Part shown: in pieces, positions 38,801 through 51,400 of the stretch
How the letters are laid out: each line of letters starts with the position of its first letter
Numbering within the stretch: position 1 is the first letter of the stretch
Origin: Tetrahymena thermophila SB210
Lineage: Eukaryota; Ciliophora; Oligohymenophorea; Hymenostomatida; Tetrahymenidae
Direction of reading: 5' to 3'
Length of the DNA: 64,000 bases
NCBI RefSeq assembly: GCF_000189635.1
Contig: NW_002476365.1
Span: 124,001-188,000 of the forward strand
Translations under genes and position numbers: made by a program
The notes under the pieces: generated by a model
What the model was told of the DNA's origin: nothing
Database searches by the model: none
The model's input: only the letters and a program-made list of their open reading frames with translations

Positions 38801-39093
38801 CTAGGCCATCAACATCAAATTGCGACTAAAATTAATTTAACTTAACGAGCAAATAAATAATGCTATCTAAATTTAATAATAACCTAAACACCATAAATAA
38901 TCAATCCTTGAGTAATTCACAAAAAATTAAATAAGATTTAAAATAGTCACAATCTGAAATTAATAAAACCCCAAATAGAACTATATTATTTAGCAGCAGC
39001 GACAGAAGATATTCAAAATTAAATTTGCCATAACACAAAATAAATTATCAATCAGGAGAAAATTAAGATTAAAAATAAAAATAAAAGTAATGA
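35887..39093 (+). CDS. Degenerate cyclic-nucleotide-binding domain protein C
   Basis: A single intronless frame of 1068 residues ending in a Gln/Lys-rich tail. Residues ~55-95 contain the first strands of a CNB fold (YEVYEKGKTIYTNMD, HYIILNGRVAILES). The part where the phosphate-binding cassette should lie reads YDSFGFNLQLAQ...SDHIVLAMENTHILILK: the Gly-Glu and Arg that contact cyclic nucleotide are missing. A second unit has FIYCVLYGSVLYQD and VVLGEGAIIGQS, again without the Arg. The fold is therefore probably kept while nucleotide binding is lost. The remaining ~750 residues are Asn/Gln/Ser-rich, with a poly-Asn run near 640. It is related in layout to CNB proteins A and B but more distant. 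Confidence 0.75.
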
Positions 39094-40758
39094 GCCTTCC
39101 TGAGATAGATACCTTACCTAGCAACTTAATATACAATTTGAAAAAAAATCTCCTCAAAATAAATTGCATTAAGTTGCTTTAAATTTAGTTAAAATAATAA
39201 TTTTAAAAATTAATTTTGAAACATACTGTAACTCCTCAAAAGCTCACTTCTAGCCTTTAGCTATTTTTTAGTAAAAAAAGAAGGTATAGAAAGTTAAAAA
39301 TTTTGATTTAAAAATAGCTATAAGTGAGATGTGCGCTTACAAATAGTGAATTAAAATTAGATAATAAAATCACAAACATACACTGACTGATTTTAGAGAT
39401 AAATTTTTAATTAAAAATTTTTAGAGATTCTGTCAATTACATAAAATAGAATAGCTATATTTAAATTTGAAGCGAATGTAAATTTTTCATTCTTCATTCA
39501 ATATCCTTATTTTTAGAATTGGAATAAAATATTGATTACTTTCTTAGCTAAGATAGATAATATATACTGTTCTTTAACAAATTTTATATAAATAATAATT
39601 TATCTAACTTTTACTTTGTTTAATTTATTTTTTCAAAAAATAGCTGCTTTATATTAAATATTTTATTTGCAAATATTTAAAATTATAATTACTCTTTATA
39701 TCCTACAAAAAATGGTATTAAAGTTGAATACTTTGTTTAAAATTACAATAAAAAAATAGTCAAATATTCAAAGTTAAGATAAACAAATATTTTGCTTCTC
39801 ATCTAATTAATAGAAAATAATTACAGTCTTCTCAATTTAGTTACTATATATAAATTTAAATTTGTGATCATCCATAACCACTAGATCGTTTATTTATCAT
39901 CAAGTATTAAAGTTGAAAATTTTAAAAATTAATACTTCTTAATTTTTTATCATTCTAATTATTTTTGATTGTTATTTTGTTAATTTTTTTTTTCTTTTAT
40001 AAAAATTATTAACTACTCGCTAAAATTGGCTAAAAAAACTGATTTAATTTAAAAAAATCAAAGTATAAAAAAAATTATGTTGAATTAAGATTTTTTTCTA
40101 TAAAATTTACTAATATTTTATTTACTCGATTAAATATCTATTATCTATTGCATCAAATAATAAAGATAAAAACAGTAAAATCATATCAAAATATTAATTT
40201 TTGACATAATATATATCAATTCTTTAAATTAAAAAATTTAAGATAAATTATTTATCCTGCTAGAAACTTAATTTTTATTAATCTAGGAGCTTTGAAATTT
40301 TTAAAACAAAGAGATGTTTTTAAATAATTATAATATTAAAATTAGTCTAATTAGCTCTTATTTATTTATTTCAATAATTTAATAATTAAAATTTGCTGTT
40401 AAGAAAGAAAAACAAATAATATTAAAAAAATATTGAGTAAATTAGACCTCAAACTAACTATTGATTGGAAATGAATAAAATTAAAAATAAATATTTATAA
40501 CCAAAAAATAATAAAATTAAGAAATATTATCAATTCGAACTATTTATTTATCAATAGTAAGTAATAATGAAAACAATTTACTTTACTCTCACAGAAAATT
40601 AAGAATAAAAAAAAATTTATTAATAGTAAAATTAGGTTATAACTTAAAAACGAATTTATTAGATCCTCAAGCACTATATTAAATTAATTAGAATTCAAAA
40701 AATTGTTAACAAGAAATAAAGCAAAAAAGGGAAACAATAGTCTTTAGGCAGATAAAAA
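39094..40758. other. Intergenic region
   Basis: 1.7 kb of A+T-rich DNA between two plus-strand genes. I see no coding frame, repeat or RNA gene in it. Confidence 0.5.
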
Positions 40759-43700
40759 ATGGAATCAAATAAAAAAAAGGGATTTACAAATTTTTTAAAG
40801 TGTCTGTACACAGAAGACATTTACATCATAGCAAAATAAGCAAAAAGAGGAAGAATATATAGTTTCTTACAATTATCCATTAAATATATTTTGATAATAT
40901 TATTAGGAGACATTGTAGAATACTCGCAAAATCTCACTGAAATTGATTATAATTTATAGTTTTTAGATGAGCACTCTTTTTATCATTTCTTGAGCGATTC
41001 TTAGTATCTAAACTAAATAGTTTTAATCATTTTTTATATCAATTTGGTAGTTTTTTCTTTACTTAACTTAGTCCTTTTTGATTTGCTGCTGAGATACTTA
41101 TTTAAGGGAAATACTTCTACTTTCCTTTTATATAAAATTTCTTACTCAAGCAATAGCTAAAATCATATTTTTTAGTAGCTTAAAAAGATTTTATCGTCTC
41201 TTATCTAGAGCTATGGATATGTCTTCCTCCTTCCTACAGTTTACTATTCATCTAAAGATCTATCTTCTGTATACTCTATAGTTAACTTATTGATAGCTGC
41301 AATTTTAGGTAATTATTCAATTTGTAATTTAATTAAAAATACTTTGATTTAACTTAAATCATCAAATTGAACTTTTAAAAAAATGAATTTTTCGAAAATT
41401 TAAAAATATTTTCATCATTTTTTTATTCATTTTATTGATAAATGTGAATAAATTTTGTGCTTAAAATTTATTGAGACAATTAAGGTTTTTTATATATTTT
41501 GTAAAAACTCTGATTTAATAGTTTTGAAAAAAGAATTAGTAGTAATCTTCAAATAAATTAACTTGAAATTTTTGATTTGTAGAAAAATAAATAATCTGTA
41601 TCAATTTTTTACATTTAATTTCTTCAATTTTTTATTTTTATTTTTTTGATTACTATTTTCCTATTTTCTTAATCTAGTTTTCTATGATCATTTTAAATAC
41701 CTTCTCTATTTTCTATGCAGATTAAATAATTTTTTTTCCTTCATTTTAAAAATGGAATAGTAATAAAGCTAACAAAATCTCAAATTAATAATACGAATTA
41801 ATGAATTAAAAATTATGTTTAATAAAAAAAAAATAAAAATTTAGGTTTCATATTCTATGATACTGACTACGATTATTCTTTATATTCAGAAGATCATTTA
41901 TCTGCTCCTTACAGCAATCTTAATAATTTACTTTTTTTGGGGGAATTATTGTTTTGCGCTGTAATATGTAGAGACAACTCTTACAAAGAAGGCTTGACTA
42001 TACTATTTTTATTGCTTGATTTAGTAAGAATGCATTTTAGACCTTATTACAGTTTTTAAACTCAAAAAGTAGCTCTCTTTTTTAATTTCTATGGAATAAC
42101 TTTTAGCTTTTTGATATTAATTGCGCGGTTAACGCCATAACCAATTAATTTGATTACTTTTTTCTCTCCAGTGTTAATTCCCATAACATATGTAATGGCA
42201 AGCAAGACAATAATTTATATAGAAAATAATACTTTTGAGGATCTATAAAATAGCTTAAACAATTAATAAATTAATTTAACTAAACTAGATAGAATAATTA
42301 GACTTACTGTACTTAAATAAACTAAAGATTAAAATCTAACATTTTCACAAGTTGATAACATTTTAATGAAATAAATGAATATAATTACCTAAAAATATCA
42401 AAGATAAAGCTCCAAAAATTAAGAAAATCATTTAGATAAATAATAGGAAATAAGTTAACGTGTGTAAGATCTTGAATAAATTTAAATTAATTTTGATGAC
42501 GCACATTCCCATAAAAATACAAAAAAAATTAGAAAACAACTAAAGGAAATTTTGAAAGAAATATTTTAGAATACTTTAAAAAGCAAAAGTGGAATTTCTA
42601 ATGCAAGAGATCACGCAGTATATTTCGTTTTTTTAATTGAAATCATGGGATCTCTTAGACAATATTGGATTCTATACAAAAATATTTTATAAAAAGAGAA
42701 CTAATTTTCGAAATAAGCCCAAATATTTAATTCTATCCACAATATCATTTATCAAAATAAAGCTGATGTTCTAAAAAAAGATCAAGTTAGTGATCCTTTT
42801 GGACTTAATTATTTAAGTGTGATGTAGTATGAAAAATAGCTTGAAGAAACTGTCAAGCTATTTGATGTGGTGATCAGAAATAAAATTGAAGTTTTGGTTA
42901 AAATGAAGCAGAAATTAATTAACTTGGAAGAGTTAATCAAAGAAATTGAGTTATTCTTTTAAAATAATAAAAAGTTAAAAAGTTATTTAAATTAATTGAC
43001 TAAAATTAACTCATCTAATAACACTTTATATGAGCTTTTGCATCTATATTTAGATACTTTAGCTTTTGCTGATAAAGACATTTAAATTCCTAGATATACT
43101 GCAGATATAAATAGAAAAAAAATAGACCAATAGAGTTATATAAAAAGAAATTGGTAATAAGATTTATACAGTAAGTACACTTGCGTGCTTGCGTCAACTT
43201 ATGAAGAGTCAGGTGCCTTAACTGTGAGAAATGTAACTCAGAATTTCTATAAAATTTTCAATTTAAAAAATAAAGAAGAAATAATAAATAAAAGAGTTGA
43301 TATTATAATCCCTTCTTATTTGTAAAGCACACATTAAAAATATGTTAACCATTTCCTAGAAAAAAAATGTAATCTAAAAAATGCTTTGTATAATAAATAA
43401 GTGGTTTTTGGTGCTCTTTCTAATTGCCATATTTTACCTTTACAAATTGATATCAAGGTGAACCATTTATTAGATTAATCTTAGTTTGGCTTAACCGCAA
43501 AAATCACTGCAATTGATTAGAAAAAGCAATTTATTCTTTACTGCCCAAAGACTTATTAAATATTAGGAATGACTCAAAAAGTGTCCAATATACTAGGGTT
43601 AAGCAGTGAAAGAATAATAAAATTTAAAATTAATTAACTCTTTCCTTTAGTATAAGAATCTGGTTTTGTTCGTATTAGATAGTAAATTAATCAGAATTCA

Positions 43701-46700
43701 TAAATCTTTGATCAGGAAGACCAAGATCATGAATATCAAAATCATTAACATAATTTAGTAAAATCAGAGCTGAAAATAGACAATAAGAAACGAAAAACAA
43801 ACAAATAGCCAGTGAATTAATAAGAAATATCATTTTAAGAAGATTTCTTGTATATATCAAAGAATATTACAGAACAAATTTTAAGTGCTAAAAAAATTTC
43901 AAAAAGCACTACTAGCAAGGTGAAATAAACTGCCAAATTAGAAAACGAGGATTTAATTAGCAATTTTTAATTTTTAATGATGAATTTATCAGTGAAAAAA
44001 GTCGATTATTAATTGAATTAAACATTTTGTTAACTAGAAATAGTTAATGCAAAATAGTATTTAATAGAATAGAACCTACAGGCAATATTTTATTAAGTAA
44101 AAAGTTAAATAGGATTATATTAGAATTAATTAAATAATTCTCATTTAAATCCTCTAATATCTCTTGAAACACTTTAAACTTTACTAACAGAGCTTTCTAA
44201 ATGTTTTGAGAATTCATAAACCAAAATTTAGAGTTTTTCTTCAAATGTATCTCTGGGCCATCAAAATAATATTTCAGATATTGCAAATAACTCATTTTAA
44301 GCACAAAATAATATTGCACAAGCACCCTAAAAAGATACAGCCAATTTTATATCAGATATATTTCACAGTTAGCTTTTTCCTCAGCAAGTACAGCAAGAAA
44401 CAAATTCTAAAAGATAAATTTTAAATCCTTTAAGTATTGAAGATGTAAAGTGTAATTCAGGAGACTTTCCATCAATTATTTCATAATAAAATGAAAATAA
44501 TATTGATAACATAAGTAAAATTTCTGAGTGTTAATTAAAGCAATACCCACCTACCACGAGAAGAAGTTTATTGGATAAGCAAGATGATAGTATTCTCTAA
44601 TTAACTGCTGATCAAGGAATAGAATAAGATATCTCTAACTTAAACACCTACACTCCTAGAGAGAAAATCTTATCATTAGGCGAGAAGACTTCAACTGAAA
44701 CTTAGAGAAATTAAATGAATTAAATTCATTCAAGCAACAAATCGTTGTTAAAAAATAACGATTTAAACTATTTATAAATGAATGATACTTAGAACTAATA
44801 AACATCTCATAATTTACAACATGCTAGTAAATTTTAACCAAAAAGTGCAAAGAAACTCACCAGCAAAAATAATAAACAAAGGAACTCTTAATAAGCAAAA
44901 TTTAACAACTTTTAATAGACTTTTTATTAAGAATAAATGAACTTTTCAGATAAGCATAACATAGAATCTCTATTGGATAAAAGTAAAATTAAAGATAAAA
45001 AGCAACTAAGTATTTGCAGGCAGCAAACAACTTTGAACAGGTCTAAAAGAAACTAAGAAAACTCTACGAAAAGAGAAAAAGAGGTTCTAAAATAAATTTT
45101 AGATAAATAAGCAGATATCTAATCGACTAGCTCTAAGAAATCTTCTTATGCATCTGCATCTAGGCAACTTAACTAAATACTTTCTTATTAGCATGTGCCT
45201 TTAGCAATAAAAATTTCAACATCTATTGGAATAATTAGTTATTTTGTTATAAATATCTTAATAATAACGTAGTATTTGACTCTGAGTAGCTAAATAACAT
45301 AAAGCAAGCAAGATAAATTTTATTCAACCTGGCCAATAGACTTCTAAGCTGCTGTATGGAATTTAGTTAGAGACAACAACATTATATATGCTGTTAAGGG
45401 TTTGAATGATTACAAATTTCCCTCATCAAATGTTAAAAATTTATTCTTAAATAACACTTTTTATAATATTCTAGAAACTAAAAATATTGTTAGTGAGCTT
45501 ATAGCCTAAACTTCAGGATAGAATGCAAATGCTCTTCCATTTTAGCTTCTGAAATAATTACCAAACACCTTCTAAATAGGAAAATATTATAACTAAGATA
45601 ACATTACGAAGGTATCATCAATTGTTTAAAAGTATGTTTTCTATTATGTGAATTACACAACAACTATCCACTTCTCTATAATTTTATCTTATCAGCACAC
45701 TTTTAGGTACGCAGTTGGATTGGGTACAGGAAGACCGGAGTACTATATGATTTTAAATAACATAAATTTTTACTAATCTTTAGGGAGTGTTTAATAGCAA
45801 TTATTAAATATTTAACAATAAAGAGATAGTGACCTATAAGACTAGTTAGTTTAAACTATGATTTTAATTATAGTCATATCTGGTGTTTGTATTGGTATTA
45901 TTATACCTCTTTATTCGTACATCCAATAGCAAAGAGAAGATATAGTAACTCTTTTTTCCACTTTCAGCTCAATAAAGTTAGATGATATGCTTGAAAAAAT
46001 ACAAAATAGTTACGAATATCATAGAAAATAACACAACTTAGCCGCTCTTAAAATAAGCAACTTCAAGTCAGAAGGAAATAAGAAAATAGCGAAAAATATT
46101 AGTGCTACAACAAAATTACAAAGGATTAGCATTCCTTTATTGTTTAAACTACTTATATTATTTGGTTTAATAATCATATATCCTATTGTAAATAAAATAG
46201 TAACATCAAACTACATAACGTAATAGACAATAGCTCTGAATACAGTTGGTAAATTTAATCTTTCTTTAAATTCAAACTATATTTATTTATTACTTTTTTG
46301 ATTAAATTCTTTTTTAACTTTTCTAATTATTTTTAATATTGAATAAAAATAAAACAATTTTATTAATAAAAAAATAAATAGTTAATATGTATAAATTAAA
46401 GGGCTATATATCTCATATTATAGCTTAAAATTATAATGTCGTTTATATGTAAATGTATCCAAATGCTAAGCCTATTATGGTAGGTAACTTTTTAAATGAT
46501 ATCAAAGACCTAGTTAGTTACATTGACTAATATTAGCAAGATCTTTAGGATATTATTGATTTATAACCAACAATAAATAGGTAAAATTAGTAATAAAAAT
46601 AAATTCTTAATATATTTTTTTCAAATTAAATTTTAGATATCAGTAAAATGACTATGATAATTTCTTCTTCTAAATATTTAAATCTAATATGTGCTAAGTA

Positions 46701-47204
46701 TTCTAAAATTATCCTTAGTATAACTCCAATACTACACTGATTAATAATAATGATTGTACTACAGTGCACAATGGGATACTATAAAAAGGATTGTAAATTA
46801 GTATTAAGGAATTTCTAACAATATATCCAACTTTGTATTCAATTTACCAAATTTAAGATCCAAAAAAATACACTCCTCTTCTCTAAAAATTTACAGCCAG
46901 CTTTAATATTCAGGATTTCACAAAGTTTGAAATGATCTTAGAAGAGGTACTTGTATCTCTAAAAAACTTCATTTTTTCTGTAAGTCAAGATTACTATGAT
47001 TATATTTCTTTAATTTAGATTTGGCTTTTACTCTACTAAATATGTTTAATGACTGTAATCTTTATTTTTGGGTGGCTTCAGTTCTCCTTCTAATTACATT
47101 ATAAATTGCTTAAAACAAAATAGTATTTGCAGGTTATGGACATTGCATCTTTACTTGAAAACAGCTATATTCTTATTTTTATTAAAAAAAATACATCTAT
47201 TTGA
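40759..47204 (+). CDS. Large multi-span membrane protein with a PAS domain
   Basis: Five exons: 40759..41308, 41583..41759, 41845..46248, 46424..46580 and 46637..47204; phases agree (1951 residues). The N-terminal ~400 residues contain about eight hydrophobic helices. A helical linker (~400-670) leads to a PAS region (~685-850: SGALTVRNVTQNFYKIFNLK, VDIIIPSYLQSTH, FGALSNCHILPLQIDIKV). A long Asn/Ser-rich stretch follows, then a membrane helix (~1365), an extracytosolic region with several N-glycosylation sequons (~1390-1575) and further helices near 1585, 1680 and 1890. This layout matches the large ciliate family annotated as PAS domain S-box membrane proteins, thought to be sensors. Exon 2's acceptor at 41582 was chosen because it alone keeps phase; the nearer one at about 41679 does not. 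Ligand and output are unknown. Confidence 0.8.
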
Positions 47205-48419
47205 TTCAATGTATAATAAAATATTTATTTTGATCAACTAAATTCTCTTATTTATTAATATTATTAAAAATATGTTTGCTATTTCTTAAATTAAATTTTA
47301 TTAATAAAAATTACTTTAATAATCATCAACGAATAACATCTTTAGTTTTCTGTAATAGTTATATTTTGAGTGCTGAAATATTTATTTATGATTTAATGAG
47401 TTATTATTGATTCAATCTAATTTATTTACATATTATTATTTTTATCAAAGATTTATTTGTAAAGCAGCTCAATTACTCTAACTTAGCGAAATTCCATTTT
47501 CTATAAATTTAGCAATCTTAATACCTCCATAAAATAGAACACCGTCTTAAATTTTAAGCGTCTTCTGTTCGAGCAATTATAGTAATTAAAATCTAATATT
47601 GATGATTTATATTTTTATCCTTGGCGGATTATTTCAAGATTATATTTCATTTAATCCAAATTAGATAATAAAAATTTTATTTCTTTAATTTAAAGGAAAA
47701 CTGAAAAATATGTTTATTTTAAAACAATCAATTTATTTTAAATAAAAAAACTATTCAAAATATTTTTCATTTGATTAATATGTATTATTTTATTTTTTAA
47801 AATTTAGTAAAAAATATAAATAATTTAACAAAAAAGAATTTAATCTATCTTATTAATAATTTAAGTGAATACTTAATTCATAAAATATATGATATAAACT
47901 GGTAGTTAAAATAAGATGATTTTATTTCAAATAAATAAATAAATAAATTTAAAAGTTTATTTTCTATTTTAAAATTTATAAATTATTCTAATGAATTTTT
48001 TATTAAAATATCATATTAATTTGAATTAAATATGACAACTTAAGAAAGATAGATGGCTAACAATATAACACAAGATTTTGTTGTGATTTTTATAAAAGAA
48101 TGGAAATATTTTTAATGGTCTTTATTATTAGTTATAAAATTGGTTTTGATTTACTCAGTTTAAAATAAGCAAATATTAATTAATTAAATAAAGAGAAAAA
48201 GAACTAACTATATCGTTAAATAAAAAATATAAATAAAAATTAACATTCAATATAAATACAGATTGATTGATTAATAAATATTAATTTTTTTTAATTACTA
48301 TATATATATTTATAAGAAAATAAATTACTATTGAACGAACACAGTAAAGCTTATCCACAAAATTTATTACTAATTAAATAATAATTAATAGAAAATTAAT
48401 TTTCATCAATTTAATAAAA
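47205..48419. other. Intergenic region with a coding-like patch
   Basis: 1.2 kb between two plus-strand genes. The patch 47469-47633 is less A+T-rich and reads on the minus strand as 55 codons closed by TGA with no ATG (includes GVLFYGGIKIAKFIENGIS). It may be a gene relic or a stray exon. The rest is A+T-rich and featureless. Confidence 0.4.
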
Positions 48420-51400
48420 ATGAATAGCTTTGGTGTTGTATAGAAAAATGTCCTAACTCAATTTATACAAGGACAGCCATCTCCTTAACAAGATAAAAAA
48501 TATATTCCTGATAAATTTAGTCCAGACATGATAAGTGTACAGAATTTTAATATGTATCCCTTTTCTGCTTTTGGTTTCGTAGAAGTAATGCTAAAGAAAC
48601 CATTTAATAAATCTCCACAAAGACAATCTCTAACTTCTTCAAAAAATCTAATGTAAAGATAGTCAAATCAGTTTAGTAAGTCCCCTATGAGGTAGTCAAT
48701 ATATTCTAGGGAAAGCATTATTAAGGAAAGAGATGAATAAGAGGATGAATTAGAGAAAAAGGTTCTTTAAGAACCTACATTGTTAACTGGTATATTAATA
48801 GGCCCTCAACATCTTTTGGTCTAGTTAGATAATACAGAAATCTTAAGTAATGACTTAAAGGTAACAATAGGATCATATGGAAAAGTTAATGTAGTAGAAA
48901 TACTTAGAAGCAAATTTTTGGCTCTAAATAGGTTTGTAGTCTTACTTTTAGATAGGCAAGTTGGAATAGAAAGAGGATATGTCGGCCTAATATCTAATAA
49001 AAGAACATTTAATAATAAATATTTCTACTCTCTTGACACCATAGTTGAGTCAGATGTTTAAATTAAGAAAACTGGTATTGTAGTAGCAGGTTTTATCAAG
49101 AATTAATATCATGCCATGCAATTGATATATAATCAAGTTAGCGATGTGATGGGAGGAGTTCTAGTCAATATTAATGTAGATAGAAATAATTTAAGCAGAG
49201 ATGCAGAAAATTTTGCAAGAAATCATTGGCCTTTGCTAGTAAACGATCCAGAAGCAGGATATTGTGTTGCTGGTTTTACTCAAGAAATCAATTCAAAAGG
49301 TTTAAAAAGCATTTTAATTAACTCTGAGCAATTCAATCAAATAGTAATTTTCACTCAAAATTATCAACCACAAGACATCCTTAGAATACCTTGTAAGCAA
49401 AATTAATTTTATTTATTATTAATAAAATATTAATTAAATTAATTAATAGGTTGCGCTTAATTGAGTGAAGATGAATACAAAGTAGATGTAAAATCTATAA
49501 AAGCTCATAGAAAATCTATAAAAAGTGTTGTTCGTATTAATTACAGATTGATTGCTTCTATTGATAGCGAAAAAAAACTCAAAATTTGGCAGATTGATTC
49601 AAAAAAAGTATATTCCGAAATAGATTTATCATCAAGTCCAGGATGCATAGTAGCCGATAACAGAAATATTTATGTTTGTCTAGATGACAAAATTTAAGTA
49701 TGGGATTGGCAACTTAAATAAATTACTCATGAAATTGAATGCTTTTATCCAATCACTCACTTAATTAAGGTAAATCATTTAATTAATTTTCTAAAATACA
49801 AAACTAAAAAATAATTTTTTGGTTATATTCAAAAAAGTGAATGTAAAGTATTTCAATTTGAATTGAATATCTAAAGATAATCTTTTAATATTCTAAACAT
49901 ACTTAATTTTTTATTCATAATTTTAAATGAATATTTTCAAATCTATTCTTTAAGATTGCAGAGTTAATAAATAATTTTAATAAATTATAAAATGGATTTA
50001 TTAAAAATTTGCAATTTTTTTAATTAAATTTGATATTAAAATTAAAAAAATTTAAATCAAAAATTCAAACAATTAAAAAGAATTTAATTTTAAATTTATT
50101 AAAATTAAAACATAATAAATAAATTAAATTTAAACTAATAACATAATAAATTAAATAAAAATTATTTTAATTTTACTATGATTAGGTCAATAAAAAATAT
50201 ATGGTTACAGCTGATGCTGGTGGTTAGATCATAATTTGGAGGAATAATGAAGTAAGTAAAATTGTTTTTTAACCCAACTAATAGATTGATTAGGCTGATG
50301 TGACAAGTATGGTTTTATTTAATGAGAAGTTTGTTGCAGCTGGTTTTTCTAATGGAAAAATAATAACTTTCGATATCAGTTAAGGTGTGTAAATGAGGGT
50401 CATTGAAAATGGTCACTTTGTTAGAGGTAGACTGAATTAGGTTAATAGCTTAGTTGTTTTCAATTAAGAATATCTTATTAGTGGGTGTTCAGATTAAACA
50501 GTAATTATCTGGGATTTAAGCAATGAATATAAAATACTTAAGAAAATGAAATTTGATGGATAAATTCTTTCAATTTCTTCATTAAATGAAAAAGAAATGC
50601 TTATTGCTCATGGCTGCCATGTTACAGTATATAATATGTCTACTGATAAGACTTTTAATCTTACTTAGGTATACGAGCCTCATTCTGAATTAGTAATAAA
50701 TTGTACAGCTATAGATCATGAAGTCTTTATCACTGCAGATTTAGGCGGTACTATTAGACTATGGAGAGTCGATAAGGTTTTAGATGAAATTTACGAAACT
50801 ATCTCCTTGGAAGAATTGCAGAAGATCTCTGAATAACTCAAAGAACCTAGCAACTACAACTACTTTTTTTTTAGAAATTTTATACAATTTTCTCAAATAC
50901 CCTAACTTTAAATATAGCCTATGAGTTAAAAAGAGAAGCAATTAAAAAATGAAATTGAATAACAAAAGTTGATCTAACAAAATTTAATGCAAGAGTTGCA
51001 GTAGGTTTATCAAATTTTGAAAAATAGAGAATCTGAATTACAGCAAAAGACCAGTCAAATAGAAAGACTTACTGGAGAGCTTGACTCTTTGAATAACAAA
51101 CAATATCAAAAAAATAGTAAATAGCAAGAATAAGCTGAACAAATCTAAAAATTGTAGCAACAGGTAAGAGATCTGACGAGCAACGAAAACAAATTAGTTA
51201 AAGTAATTTAAACATAAATATTGTGTGTGTTTATTTATATTATTTTTACTAAATTAGGAGCTAGAGTAACTAAGAAAGAAGAGCCAAAGCAATTTAGAAG
51301 AAAGCATTTAGCAATCAAAATCTAAAGAAAGACTTACTTATATCAGCAGCAATGGAAAAAACTCATAAAATATAGATTAATTGCAGAAACAATTGAACTA

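Noticed and set aside
41679-41682. CTAG acceptor before TTTTCTATG in the PAS protein gene
   Set aside because: It does not match the phase of the upstream donor at 41309 and would break the following exon; the acceptor at 41582 does match.
44206-44424. 72-residue frame on the plus strand
   Set aside because: It is out of frame inside the large third exon of the PAS membrane protein, which is continuous in another frame.
47550-47575. TGTTCGAGCAA string resembling a tRNA T-loop
   Set aside because: No acceptor stem, anticodon arm or D-arm can be fitted around it.
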